From assembly GCF_014287675.1 (NCBI RefSeq), contig NZ_JACOPQ010000003.1, positions 1-64,000 of the forward strand: 64,000 nucleotides of DNA, read 5' to 3'. Below are positions 1-18,000 of the stretch, one piece after another; positions within the stretch are counted from its first letter, which is position 1; the number at the start of each line of letters is the position of its first letter. The stretch comes from Lawsonibacter faecis. GTDB taxonomy: Bacteria; Bacillota; Clostridia; Oscillospirales; Oscillospiraceae. The notes below the pieces were generated by a model. It was not told the DNA's origin and searched no databases. It was given only the letters and a program-made list of their open reading frames with translations. The position numbers were made by a program, and so were the translations under genes.

Positions 1-2
1 AG

Positions 3-1166
3 GTCAAGGCCGACGACGTGGTCCTGGACGGCAAGAAGCCCACCACCGTGGACGTGGCCCCCGGCACAAAGAACCCCACCAACTCCGACGGCAAGGAGAT
101 TAAGGACAACACCAATTCCAGCAGCAGCGGGAATGTACATTATCACAGCTACACCGAGACTACCGCCGCCACCTGCACCACCAACGGCCTCGAGACCTGC
201 TCCTGCGGCGATACCCGCGTTATTCCCGCGCTGGGCCACAACTTTGTTGATGGCAAGTGTGAGAACGATGAAACTCATACCCCCGGCAAGGACGGCAACG
301 CCATGAAGTTCTATCTGGCTGTCTCCGGCGGCGGCGACGACCCCACTACCGTTGACGCCATCGTCTATAATGACTACTCCGCCATGGTCACTGTTCCCCA
401 CAAAGAAGTCAACTCCAGCACTCTGACGCTGTATGCCAAGATGCAGAATGTGGGTAGCCTGGGTGTGGGCGAGGCTCGTGAGCACACGATCAGCATTTCC
501 ACCGGCCTTTCTGCCAATCCGGACCTGGGCTCCTGGCTGAGCAATGCGTTTACCTTTGCGTCCGGCACCATCACCGGCACCATCGACGGCAGCCCCTACA
601 CCTACAACCTCAAGGGCGATAAGGGTGCTGAGCTCGCTACAATCACCGCCACGCCCGAGGATATCCAGCAGACCCGCGAGGCTTGGCAGGCTCTCACCGC
701 CAATGTCACCTCCACCACCCATGAGGACGACAGCTTTGTCTTTATTGCCAAGGGTTCCTATCTCCAAATCGGTACCGACCGCCTCGAGTTTGAGTCCGAA
801 TATGCTGGAGACGGCCTTAAACTGGACAACTTCAACGATATGGACGCCCTGCAGGCCGCTATCCGTGAAGCCGTTAAGCTGAATACCGAGGCCGACGCCG
901 CAAGTCTCAACGGCGCTCAGATCGTCGGCGTCCTGAAGGCCAACACTCAGCTGGCCGTCAGCTCCAGCATCGTGACTCTCGATAAGGATGTTACCATCTC
1001 TATCAGCGGTCTGACTGCGGATTATGATAATGTCCTTGATGACCTTCGCGATTCCACCACCGTTTATAGCATTGCTCAGAATCTTGTTTCTCTCGTGAAC
1101 AAGGTCATTGGCGACGTGGATGGAAATACCGTTACCATCAACATTGATTTCGGCGTAGCCGAGTAA
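3..1166 (+). CDS. C-terminal part of a secreted/cell-surface protein (5' end outside window)
   Basis: The reading frame is open from the first complete codon, so the start lies upstream. The visible part begins with a Thr/Asn/Ser-rich linker and then a Cys-containing motif (TCTTNGLETCSCGD followed by IPALGHNF), a short module often seen repeated in large secreted Firmicutes proteins. The remainder is rich in Thr, Ser, Val and Gly with alternating hydrophobic residues, as expected of an extracellular beta-rich domain. No catalytic motif or S-layer domain is visible, and the protein ends without an LPxTG sorting signal. It stands just before the giant S-layer protein gene and is closed by a strong hairpin, so it is a separate transcription unit. 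Function unknown. Confidence 0.75.
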   Translation, partial: VKADDVVLDGKKPTTVDVAPGTKNPTNSDGKEIKDNTNSSSSGNVHYHSYTETTAATCTTNGLETCSCGDTRVIPALGHNFVDGKCENDETHTPGKDGNAMKFYLAVSGGGDDPTTVDAIVYNDYSAMVTVPHKEVNSSTLTLYAKMQNVGSLGVGEAREHTISISTGLSANPDLGSWLSNAFTFASGTITGTIDGSPYTYNLKGDKGAELATITATPEDIQQTREAWQALTANVTSTTHEDDSFVFIAKGSYLQIGTDRLEFESEYAGDGLKLDNFNDMDALQAAIREAVKLNTEADAASLNGAQIVGVLKANTQLAVSSSIVTLDKDVTISISGLTADYDNVLDDLRDSTTVYSIAQNLVSLVNKVIGDVDGNTVTINIDFGVAE

Positions 1167-1187
1167 AATTTACAACTACCAGACCTC

Positions 1188-1237
1188 AGCCGCGCAGGCA
1201 GCCAGATTTATCTGCCTGCCTGCGCGGCTCTCTTTTT
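1188..1237 (+). terminator. Rho-independent terminator after the first gene
   Basis: A 14-bp perfect stem (AGCCGCGCAGGCAG at 1188-1201 with its complement at 1216-1229) is followed by CTCTTTTTCT, 22 bases after the stop codon. Confidence 0.85.
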
Positions 1238-1239
1238 CT

Positions 1240-1292
1240 GAAAACGCAGAACGAAACGGTTATAGCGCTTGACCGTTTCGTTGCGCGTTTTC
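1240..1292. repeat. Imperfect inverted repeat, 21-bp arms
   Basis: Arms at 1240-1260 and 1272-1292 match at 19 of 21 positions, with ACGAAACGGT and ACCGTTTCGT as the perfect inner part and an 11-base loop. It lies directly behind the terminator and 55 bases before the next start codon. It could be an operator, an RNA leader structure or a remnant of a small mobile repeat. Confidence 0.6.
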
Positions 1293-1347
1293 AGGACTGG
1301 GAATACGCGCAGCCCCAATTCCGATTATCACCGAGAGGAGTCCCATC

Positions 1348-11463
<10,116 letters not shown>

Positions 11464-11483
11464 TCTCAGCCATAGGATCTAAT

Positions 11484-11525
11484 AGCATAAGAGCGCCGGG
11501 CCATCCGGCCCGGCGCTCTTATGCT
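11484..11525. terminator. Strong hairpin after the giant surface protein gene
   Basis: A perfect 19-bp stem (AGCATAAGAGCGCCGGGCC at 11484-11502 paired with 11507-11525) with an ATCC loop lies 20 bases after the stop codon. There is no long T run, so it may act with Rho or as an mRNA 3' end. Confidence 0.7.
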
Positions 11526-11680
11526 CAGCTTGTCATATGGGGCTCAATTTCTTGGAAAAAGTCGTTTCATCCACCATGAGAAGTATCATTTTACAGGCAC
11601 ATGTCCCCGGAAATGACGGACATTCATTTTATCCCGTCGTCTGCGGATGACGGAACTTTGCGGAGGTGGGCGACAGACTG

Positions 11681-11716
11681 AGCGGGTGGGAGCAATTGCT
11701 CCCACCCGCTTTTTCC
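11681..11716. terminator. 30-bp perfect palindrome with T tract
   Basis: Positions 11681-11710 read the same on both strands (AGCGGGTGGGAGCAA and its complement) and are followed on the + strand by TTTTT. It separates the giant protein gene from the convergent reverse-strand gene at 11749. The 223 bases between 11526 and 11748 show nothing else. Confidence 0.7.
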
Positions 11717-11748
11717 GTTACTCGTAAAAGCAAAATAGACGCCTGAGA

Positions 11749-12279
11749 TCAGTATCGATAATACTCCGGGGCGTCCTCCAGATCGTACAGCACGGGCCTC
11801 TGCCTGCCGTGGTTGTTGCATCGCCCGATTACCTCATCCAGGGGAAACGCGCCGCTCTTTGCGCAGTAGATTGCCTCATAAAACCGGCAGTATGCCAAGC
11901 GAATCCCAGCGTAGCCCCCCGCCCGGGGGTAGTTGATCTCCTCCTGCAGGGTGACCCAGTAGATTAAATGCTGCAGATACCGCAGCTTCTCATCGCTCTC
12001 TGGCACCCGGGTCCCGTTTTTGTAGAGCGAGTCGAGCAGGCTGTCGAGCTGCTCAAAGGAATATCCGTTTTGCACGATCATGTCGTGGAGCATACGGCAG
12101 ATATCCGCGTGTGTGGGCACCCTGTCCCCCACCATCTCCAGGCGGTAGTCCCCCTGTCTCTTGCGGCCGGGATAATGCACGACAAGATTACCGTATACCT
12201 CCAGCCGGCCCGGGCGGCCATCCCTGCACAGCCTCTGCATCAGCTCCTGCCCCTGCCGGTAATCCATACCGTCCAACAT
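11749..12279 (-). CDS. Hypothetical protein, 176 aa
   Basis: The protein is not recognised. It is soluble, with no signal peptide or membrane segment, rich in Tyr, Arg and Leu, and has a helical middle part (about residues 65-135). It starts at an ATG with GGAGGGG upstream. It is the last of three small same-strand genes (with 12323-12799 and 12851-13261), separated by about 43 and 51 bases and possibly co-transcribed. These genes lie on the side of the guaA attachment site away from guaA, so by inference they were the original chromosomal neighbours of guaA before the elements inserted. Confidence 0.65.
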   Translation of the reverse strand: MLDGMDYRQGQELMQRLCRDGRPGRLEVYGNLVVHYPGRKRQGDYRLEMVGDRVPTHADICRMLHDMIVQNGYSFEQLDSLLDSLYKNGTRVPESDEKLRYLQHLIYWVTLQEEINYPRAGGYAGIRLAYCRFYEAIYCAKSGAFPLDEVIGRCNNHGRQRPVLYDLEDAPEYYRY

Positions 12280-12322
12280 AAGATGCCCCTCCGCTCGTTG
12301 ATTGAAACTCGCTTTCTAAGCC

Positions 12323-12799
12323 TTACTTTAAAAAAGGCAGTTCAAACGTCCGCCTGTAGTCGTAGACCTCCTGCGGCAATTTCAGCGTCCTGCCGTTAAT
12401 TATTACGGTCTCATTATTCAGCCAAGCGATGGTGCTCGGGAGGCCGTCATAGCGGCCGTAAAAGATGGTCTTCCGGTTTTCGGCCAGCCACACGACGGCG
12501 CCGTCCTCCCGCACCGTGGGGTCCCACATCAAGTCGGCAATCACGTACGCCTCCGAGTGATTTTCTTCAAGGTACGCCTCCATCTCCTCCTGCGAGTCCA
12601 TATACCGGAAATCGCCTATGGGGTAGAGGGTCACCGTCACCCTGTAGCAGCCGTCCGGAGACTCCGAGGCGCATTGACCGATGGCGATGTCCATCCGGCT
12701 CCTGTCGATGTGATAGAGCTTGAAATAGACGACCGCCGAGAGCGCGATGACGGCAGGGATAATGAAAAGCAGATGTCTTCTCTTTGAACGAGCCACCAT
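12323..12799 (-). CDS. Membrane-anchored small protein, DUF5412-like
   Basis: The ATG at 12799 was chosen over an upstream one because GGAGG stands 7 bases before it. The 158-aa protein has a basic N-terminus (ARSKRRH), one membrane helix (about residues 10-27) and an outside domain. This domain contains SPDG near its beginning and IAWLNNETVIINGRTLKL near its end. That pattern (a SPDG.Y start and an I.W.nn.tV.INg motif) resembles DUF5412 proteins of Firmicutes, whose function is unknown. The family assignment is from memory of the pattern and is tentative. It is probably transcribed with its two neighbours. Confidence 0.65.
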   Translation of the reverse strand: MVARSKRRHLLFIIPAVIALSAVVYFKLYHIDRSRMDIAIGQCASESPDGCYRVTVTLYPIGDFRYMDSQEEMEAYLEENHSEAYVIADLMWDPTVREDGAVVWLAENRKTIFYGRYDGLPSTIAWLNNETVIINGRTLKLPQEVYDYRRTFELPFLK

Positions 12800-12850
12800 T
12801 AAACGCCTCCGTTCTCCTGCCGTAACCAACCGGTACACTCCCACGGACAT

Positions 12851-13261
12851 TCACGCAAGCTTCACCGCCAGCAGTTTTTGAGCATCGTCAAAGTGCCCTC
12901 TGCATGTGACCCGGTAATGAATCCAGCCTCCGTCTCCACAGGGGTATCTATGGTCAATACAGTCCTGCGTGTACCTGCACAGCAGACCGTATACGGACGC
13001 AAACTGGGCGTCCGACAGCCTCATCATCACGGTAAAGGCGCCGTGCTCCGCAAAAACATTGCAGATGAGCTTCTTCCTGATTCTATGGGCAATACCCCAG
13101 CCGTATCGGTTTCCATAGGGGAACGCGGCCTTCTGCTCAGTGCCATGGCTCCTGCCGAGCCAATCGTTCAGCTGAGAGAATAATTGCGCGTTCTCGCCGC
13201 AGTATTCCGCCATCTCCTCTGTAGTAGGGGCGGATCGCCTGTCCAGCATTCTTTCGTACAT
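12851..13261 (-). CDS. DUF3788-family protein
   Basis: The start at 13261 (MYERMLDRR) has an AGGGTGG site 5 bases upstream; an ORF extending further back has no plausible start. The 136-aa protein has the features of the DUF3788 family: a Trp-Leu segment near the N-terminus, a GNRYGWGIAHRIRKK strand pair, a central region resembling .F.V...L.d.q, and a C-terminal DD..KLLAVK end. The family is related in fold to phage-shock or DNA-binding-like small proteins, but its role is not known. First gene of the three-gene reverse-strand set. Confidence 0.7.
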   Translation of the reverse strand: MYERMLDRRSAPTTEEMAEYCGENAQLFSQLNDWLGRSHGTEQKAAFPYGNRYGWGIAHRIRKKLICNVFAEHGAFTVMMRLSDAQFASVYGLLCRYTQDCIDHRYPCGDGGWIHYRVTCRGHFDDAQKLLAVKLA

Positions 13262-13440
13262 AAATCCACCCTGAAATTCCTTCGGTGCGGCTCTTTCCTC
13301 CGCCGGATGCGGCCACTGCGTCCTTTTCTCAATCCTACCACAATTTTTCTCTCTTGAGAAGTGGGTAGTCCCCAGGCCCTGTTGCAAATAAGTGCTTCTG
13401 GTAAAGACTTCATCGGTCTCTCCGGCCATCCGGCTGAACA

Positions 13441-13487
13441 AAAAAGCGCCCGAAACCCTTTGCATGCAAGAGTTTCGGGCGCTTTTT
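13441..13487 (-). terminator. Probable original guaA terminator, now displaced by 16 kb
   Basis: A 16-bp perfect stem (arms 13441-13456 and 13472-13487) lies directly next to the outermost guaA-like attachment motif. Read on the reverse strand it follows GAGTGGGAGTAA by about 5 bases and ends in TTTTT. That is where the terminator of guaA would stand if the two elements were removed. Confidence 0.7.
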
Positions 13488-13491
13488 CGTT

Positions 13492-13501
13492 ACTCCCACT
13501 C
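13492..13501. other. Attachment site, outer end of element 1 (att 1)
   Basis: The ten bases ACTCCCACTC are identical to the site inside the 3' end of guaA (29621-29630). On the reverse strand they read GAGTGGGAGT followed by AA, that is Glu-Trp-Glu-stop, the end of a guaA gene. Host sequence lies to the left and element sequence to the right. Confidence 0.75.
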
Positions 13502-13601
13502 TGTTCTGGGATCGTTTTCACAGCTATTTTCAATGCTTTTTGGTGTCCTTATTCGCTAAATTTCCACTCGATTTCTAAGTTTTTTTGATTTGCAAAGGAT
13601 C

Positions 13602-13620
13602 CGTGTACTTTTCGTGTACT
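13602..13620. repeat. Inner direct repeat, left end of element 1
   Basis: CGTGTACTTTTCGTGTACT contains GTGTAC twice and matches 17 of 19 positions with 21529-21547 at the other end of the element. Paired inner repeats near both ends are typical arm-type binding sites of tyrosine integrases. Confidence 0.65.
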
Positions 13621-13706
13621 GCAGTTTCGCAGGTCTCACATGTACTATTACTTCGCCAATCAATGCTTTTGTTCACTATTTCAACTTACAATATTAATGC
13701 TACCAC

Positions 13707-13746
13707 ATCAAGGCATGGGCTTTTGTAAATAGGCCCATGCCTTGAT
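13707..13746. terminator. Hairpin behind the ietS-like gene
   Basis: A 14-bp perfect stem (ATCAAGGCATGGGC at 13707-13720 paired with 13733-13746) lies about 100 bases after the stop of the subtilase gene. No T run follows on the reverse strand, so terminator function is only probable. The stretch 13502-13841 otherwise holds the inner repeat and AT-rich element-end DNA. Confidence 0.5.
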
Positions 13747-13841
13747 TTATGGAATCTGTTTTCACGGCACCAACAAATCAACAGTTTTTGCAATAAAAAA
13801 TTATGCAAATATTTGATCAAAAGCACTGAAATTAAAAAAAT

Positions 13842-16388
13842 TTATCCTTGATTTTGGATACGTTCACGAATACGAGTACGCTCCTCAACGCGATTACGAA
13901 TACTGACATTTTCGGCTATTTTTTGATGCAATAGAATATCTTCTTCTGCATCATAAGAAAATGTTACCGCAAGAGCGTATGACTGTGGTATTTCCTTTTC
14001 AGCATGGGTGAATCGTTCTTTTCCTGTTATAAGTATGTAAATATAAGGTTCATTCTCGTCCCAAAGTAAATCTTTTCCACCCGTTTTTCCCTTCGCCCAA
14101 ACCCGTTGTTGAAGCGTACTATTCTGAATTGTGGTACTTCCGGGTTCGAATGCCGCACCATATTGTTTCCGAAAGTTTTCTAAAGCAGCATCAGCATCTT
14201 CTTCTAAGCCATGTTCTTTTTTCTGGGCAAAGTTCAGAAGCTTTTCCGCATCAGTTCTGCGGAACACCTCAACAAATAGAGAGTTAGCAATATATTCTTT
14301 TCTGCTCATGCGTGTTGGCGGGTTGTAGGCAAAGCCGATCGATATTCTTTTGGCTCCTTTTACATTGATAAACTCAGTTGGCACTGGAATTTTATAGAGA
14401 TGCAGTGACCTCAATGTTAGCTCATCTTCTGCAAAAAGGGTCACATGCTTAGGGTCATCGGCAGTTGAGAAGAGGACTTCATCATCAATTTTGCCATAAC
14501 CAATAAGCCGCAAACGATTTTCAGCTTTCTGTGCCCTTATACCTACATGGCTTGCATCGACCGCATCCTCGGCCCAGGAGCGAAGCTCATCAGGACAACA
14601 AGCTGCGCTCGCAAGCATTGCACGAATTAGATTTGCAGAAGGTGCCTCATCTATTTGTGCTTCCAATAATCTTTCCAATCTGGCAGCATAATGGGTTACA
14701 TGGGGTGCAGCAAAACTGGTTCCTACCCACCCTCTAAAAGACTTATCATTTGTATGATTTGTAGTCGGTTCCATCATAAGCCTGTCATTAGTACGCCAAC
14801 GACTGGTGCCACGAGTAATCTGGCTAACAGAATAGTTTCCACCATAGTCTACAAATTCAGGTTTCACTGCGCCATTGACACCTTTCCCTGCACGTGTAAA
14901 TACTGACATCATACCAGCGTTTCCCGCAGCAATAGCAGTGATACCTGTTCGCACATCTGGGGTCGCACCCCGGGTAATTGAACCAACCGAAACAGCTAAA
15001 GCCGCAGTCGCGGGGTCAATTAGGCGGTGCGCTGGATTCAATAGCTGGTTACGTACTTTTTGACAGAGGTCATCTCGGCTAATGAAATCCGGCAGATCAG
15101 GGTATTGGTTTCCGGCGCTAACAATAATAACAATATCCAAATCCCGTGCGAGTTGGTCGAGCATTCCCGCCCAAGTCAATTGTCTACCACCAGCATATAG
15201 ATAATCCAAATCACCTGAAGAAAGATTGAAAACACGACAGTGGTAGTGTTCATTAAAGTATTCAATTGCTTCTTTTACTATTTGTTCTGGACGCCTTTCT
15301 TTTGAATATACGGGGTTACCTTGTCCATCATCGTGCATTACTTTCCCATTACATAGTCGAACCAATGGTTTAAAAATTGGATTTTCATTAAATATATGGG
15401 AAAAATCTCCATATACTACGATTCCCGCCACACCAGTTCCGTGTCCGTTCAGATCAGAGGCTGTATTTTCAGTAAAATCAAAATCCTCCTCACCTACAAT
15501 AATTGCTGAGAGTAGAGGATTTCCAGAAAAAATTCCCGAATCTATAACTGTAGCAAGTGGTGCATTTTCATCCAGATCGTTATGGACAACTGGTGTAAAA
15601 TCCTGAGCATAAAGCCCGCTATAGTCATGAAGTATTGTTTCCATTGGGAAATCTACGCATGCAATGACGTCAAGATCCAGCAATACATTCAAAGTAAATT
15701 CGTTAACTTTAGCGCGCCCAAGCAAGAGGGTCTGCAACTCAAACAGATCACCCAATAATTGACTGCCACCTGTCCCCAGTGCACTCCTTATTTGCGCTTC
15801 AATTTCGAGAATTGTACCCTGGTCACCGTTATACCAAACATCAATATTTACAGTGAAGAAGTCATTTCCCAACGTCTTCCCAGAGTCAAGGTGCTTTTTA
15901 AGTCTCTGCCCGATACGATCATCACGCTTTAATTTGCGTATTTCTTCAATGCAATCAAATAATTCTCTGCGTTGACCTGGAGCAAGAGTACCTCGTTCAG
16001 AGCTGTCTTGCATATATAATAAACGCTCGTTCTCAAAAGTGGACATAGCGGAGGCATCTTCAAATTGAACAACAAGTTTGGATTTTTCGGACTGGGGAAG
16101 TTTCACTTCTTCAACAATCCACAAATTGCACATACTGAGAAGCCTGTCTAACGAAGTTGCCGACAGGGCATCACTAACTAATTCCAGAACCATGAGGTTA
16201 TCTGTATCAATGCCACTCACTCTTCGAGAGGCTTTAATATCGGCCACAGTGGTATCCCAATCTTGTTTAAGCTTACCACCATGCTGACTTGGCTGGCGGG
16301 CCGGAGGCCTTGGCGGGTTTGGATTTCTTCTGAATCGTCCATATAAGGCAGATAAATCTTCCTTTTTAATTTCTATCCTATCAGCCAC
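13842..16388 (-). CDS. ietS: Subtilisin-like (S8) serine protease, IetS-type
   Basis: The 848-aa protein has about 270 N-terminal residues of its own and then an S8 domain with an intact catalytic set: Asp283 (TVIDSG), His316 (NGHGTGVAG), the oxyanion Asn427 (SAGN) and Ser558 (GTSFAAPHV). About 270 residues follow. There is no signal peptide, so it should act inside the cell. It stands 27 bases behind an AAA ATPase gene on the same strand. Such ATPase + subtilase pairs are known as IetAS, first described as a stability/incompatibility module of Agrobacterium Ti plasmids and later shown to act as an anti-phage system. The pair is AT-rich compared with the chromosome, in line with acquisition. 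The target protein is unknown. Confidence 0.82.
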   Translation of the reverse strand: MADRIEIKKEDLSALYGRFRRNPNPPRPPARQPSQHGGKLKQDWDTTVADIKASRRVSGIDTDNLMVLELVSDALSATSLDRLLSMCNLWIVEEVKLPQSEKSKLVVQFEDASAMSTFENERLLYMQDSSERGTLAPGQRRELFDCIEEIRKLKRDDRIGQRLKKHLDSGKTLGNDFFTVNIDVWYNGDQGTILEIEAQIRSALGTGGSQLLGDLFELQTLLLGRAKVNEFTLNVLLDLDVIACVDFPMETILHDYSGLYAQDFTPVVHNDLDENAPLATVIDSGIFSGNPLLSAIIVGEEDFDFTENTASDLNGHGTGVAGIVVYGDFSHIFNENPIFKPLVRLCNGKVMHDDGQGNPVYSKERRPEQIVKEAIEYFNEHYHCRVFNLSSGDLDYLYAGGRQLTWAGMLDQLARDLDIVIIVSAGNQYPDLPDFISRDDLCQKVRNQLLNPAHRLIDPATAALAVSVGSITRGATPDVRTGITAIAAGNAGMMSVFTRAGKGVNGAVKPEFVDYGGNYSVSQITRGTSRWRTNDRLMMEPTTNHTNDKSFRGWVGTSFAAPHVTHYAARLERLLEAQIDEAPSANLIRAMLASAACCPDELRSWAEDAVDASHVGIRAQKAENRLRLIGYGKIDDEVLFSTADDPKHVTLFAEDELTLRSLHLYKIPVPTEFINVKGAKRISIGFAYNPPTRMSRKEYIANSLFVEVFRRTDAEKLLNFAQKKEHGLEEDADAALENFRKQYGAAFEPGSTTIQNSTLQQRVWAKGKTGGKDLLWDENEPYIYILITGKERFTHAEKEIPQSYALAVTFSYDAEEDILLHQKIAENVSIRNRVEERTRIRERIQNQG

Positions 16389-16415
16389 AACGATTTCCTC
16401 CTCCGTATATCAGTT

Positions 16416-17408
16416 TCAATACTGAGTTTTCCGCAAAGCAACATTCTCCTTTTGCCGTTGTACCGCTTGCTCAATATCTCTTTTTGTGTATATCTTCCTA
16501 CCTTCAAGTACACATTGTTTTCGTACAAAATTAGCAGTCTGCTCTACATCTGCGTAAGTGAAGCCATCCGTTTCATTCAAGAATTCAGCAAAAATATGAT
16601 TCGCACCATCTAAAGACTTAAGACGCAAGCAGAATAGCCGCATCTTTGCATCGTTGGTAGGCATGTCAAAGCGTAACGTACAGTCGAAGCGCCGCCAAAT
16701 GGCATAATCTAAAGACTGCTCAAAATTTGTTGCAGCAATCACCAATGATTTTCCCTTGAAGCTATCCAATTGCTGTAAAAAAGTATTTACAACGCGCTTT
16801 ATCTCTCCGTGTTCAAAAGGATCGTTTCGGCTCCTTGCTATGGCATCAAATTCATCAAAAAAAACCACATAGCTATCTTGTCGAGCAAAATCAAAGACTT
16901 TTCTGAGATTGGATGCCGTCTCACCAAGATATGAGGAAATCACCGCATCAAAACGCACATATATCATCGGAAGGCCGATTTCAGACGCAAGTGTTTGGGC
17001 CGCGAGAGTCTTTCCACAGCCAGGAGCACCATAGAAAAGAATTCGTTTTGTTGGAGCAACTCCATTACTAACAAGAACATCCCAGTTCTGAAATTCATTA
17101 ACAATTCGTTCAAGTTCCTGCTGCATTTGCGGCATTGCAATCAAATCAGAAAAATACTTTTCTGGATATATGATCTCAAACAGTCTCACATCCTCATCTT
17201 TCACCTTGCCAATATTTGAGGAATATGTGGAAACTGAGCGCCTCGGCTGTGCCGAACCATTTAGGATAAGTTTTAACTCATCGGCGAGAATACCGTGGTT
17301 TTTTTTACGCTCATCTTCTATAATCTCTTGAGCCACTCTATAGAAAGCTTCGTGATCGCCTGTTTTGTGGCTTACAAAGAGCTTTTTCAGCAAGTCAGCT
17401 CTCGCCAT
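16416..17408 (-). CDS. ietA: AAA ATPase, IetA-type
   Basis: The 330-aa protein carries a single AAA domain with Walker A GAPGCGKT (127-134), Walker B VVFFDEFDAI (181-190), sensor-1 AATN (225-228) and an arginine pair (239-240), as in the FtsH/CDC48-like classical AAA group. The first 90 residues are helical and specific to it. The gene is preceded by a GGAGAATG-type site and followed after 27 bases by the S8 protease gene, so both are one operon. In the Ti-plasmid IetAS pair the ATPase neutralises or controls the protease. By analogy this protein would gate the protease until infection, which is inference here. Confidence 0.82.
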   Translation of the reverse strand: MARADLLKKLFVSHKTGDHEAFYRVAQEIIEDERKKNHGILADELKLILNGSAQPRRSVSTYSSNIGKVKDEDVRLFEIIYPEKYFSDLIAMPQMQQELERIVNEFQNWDVLVSNGVAPTKRILFYGAPGCGKTLAAQTLASEIGLPMIYVRFDAVISSYLGETASNLRKVFDFARQDSYVVFFDEFDAIARSRNDPFEHGEIKRVVNTFLQQLDSFKGKSLVIAATNFEQSLDYAIWRRFDCTLRFDMPTNDAKMRLFCLRLKSLDGANHIFAEFLNETDGFTYADVEQTANFVRKQCVLEGRKIYTKRDIEQAVQRQKENVALRKTQY

Positions 17409-17544
17409 AGCACATTCTCCTTATCTACTAACGGTATTGCATAGTATAGACTTTTGCTCCCAAACAAGCATCTATTTTTTGGTTTTAGCAAAAGATGTTA
17501 AACTCCCTATTCTAAAAATCTTCTTATAAAGTAAATAAGCTATG

Positions 17545-17757
17545 CTATAAGCATTCCAAAGTATTAATAATCTCTTTAGATATGCCATGTGCGACACAGA
17601 ATTCCAAAAGCCGCATTTTTGCCAATCGACTAGGAGTACGGCGAGAATTTTCCCAGCGATTTATGGTTGTATAGCTTATATTAAGCTCGCGAGCAAGTTG
17701 TTCTTGAGAAATATTGAGTTCTTTTCGAATTGATCTAAGAATTTCTTCAATTGGCAT
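17545..17757 (-). CDS. XRE-family HTH regulator, 70 aa
   Basis: A stand-alone lambda-repressor-type helix-turn-helix protein: LNISQEQLARELNISYTTINRWE is the recognition unit, followed by the common end SRLAKMRLLEFC. Such short Cro-like proteins regulate neighbouring genes of mobile elements. It lies 136 bases upstream of the ietA-like gene on the same strand and 243 bases from the start of a divergent integrase gene. It could control both, which would be the simplest way to keep the protease pair in check. RBS AGGTGAATT precedes the ATG. Confidence 0.85.
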   Translation of the reverse strand: MPIEEILRSIRKELNISQEQLARELNISYTTINRWENSRRTPSRLAKMRLLEFCVAHGISKEIINTLECL

Positions 17758-17782
17758 TTTAATTCACCTCAATGAATTAAAG

Positions 17783-17798
17783 TATAGCATCAGCTATA
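17783..17798. promoter_or_regulatory. Candidate operator for the XRE regulator
   Basis: TATAGCATCAGCTATA is an inverted repeat (TATAGC / GCTATA, 4-base centre) 25 bases in front of the XRE start and in the divergent region towards the integrase. The similar AAGCTATGCTATAAGC occurs at about 17538-17553, at the end of the same gene. The rest of 17799-18000 is AT-rich with no other feature. Confidence 0.45.
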
Positions 17799-18000
17799 GC
17801 CAATGTCAAACATAGGGTACTATTTCATTATCTCAGTAGGGAGCCCTACAAATTGTTCTGAAAAAACGGATGTTTGCACCACATCCACAGCTATTCAACA
17901 ATTCTGTTTTCCACATTGGCATTTTACCCAATTGCACATAGATGCTACTCTAAATAGCAGCGTTTTTAACGCAATAAAGTTCTTTGGAGGAATCAATATT

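Noticed and set aside
11624..11821. 65-aa reverse frame
   Set aside because: Runs through the palindromic terminator at 11681 and overlaps the better-supported gene at 11749.
13168..13533. 121-aa reverse frame across the outer att site
   Set aside because: Reads through the guaA terminator hairpin and overlaps the DUF3788 gene in another frame.
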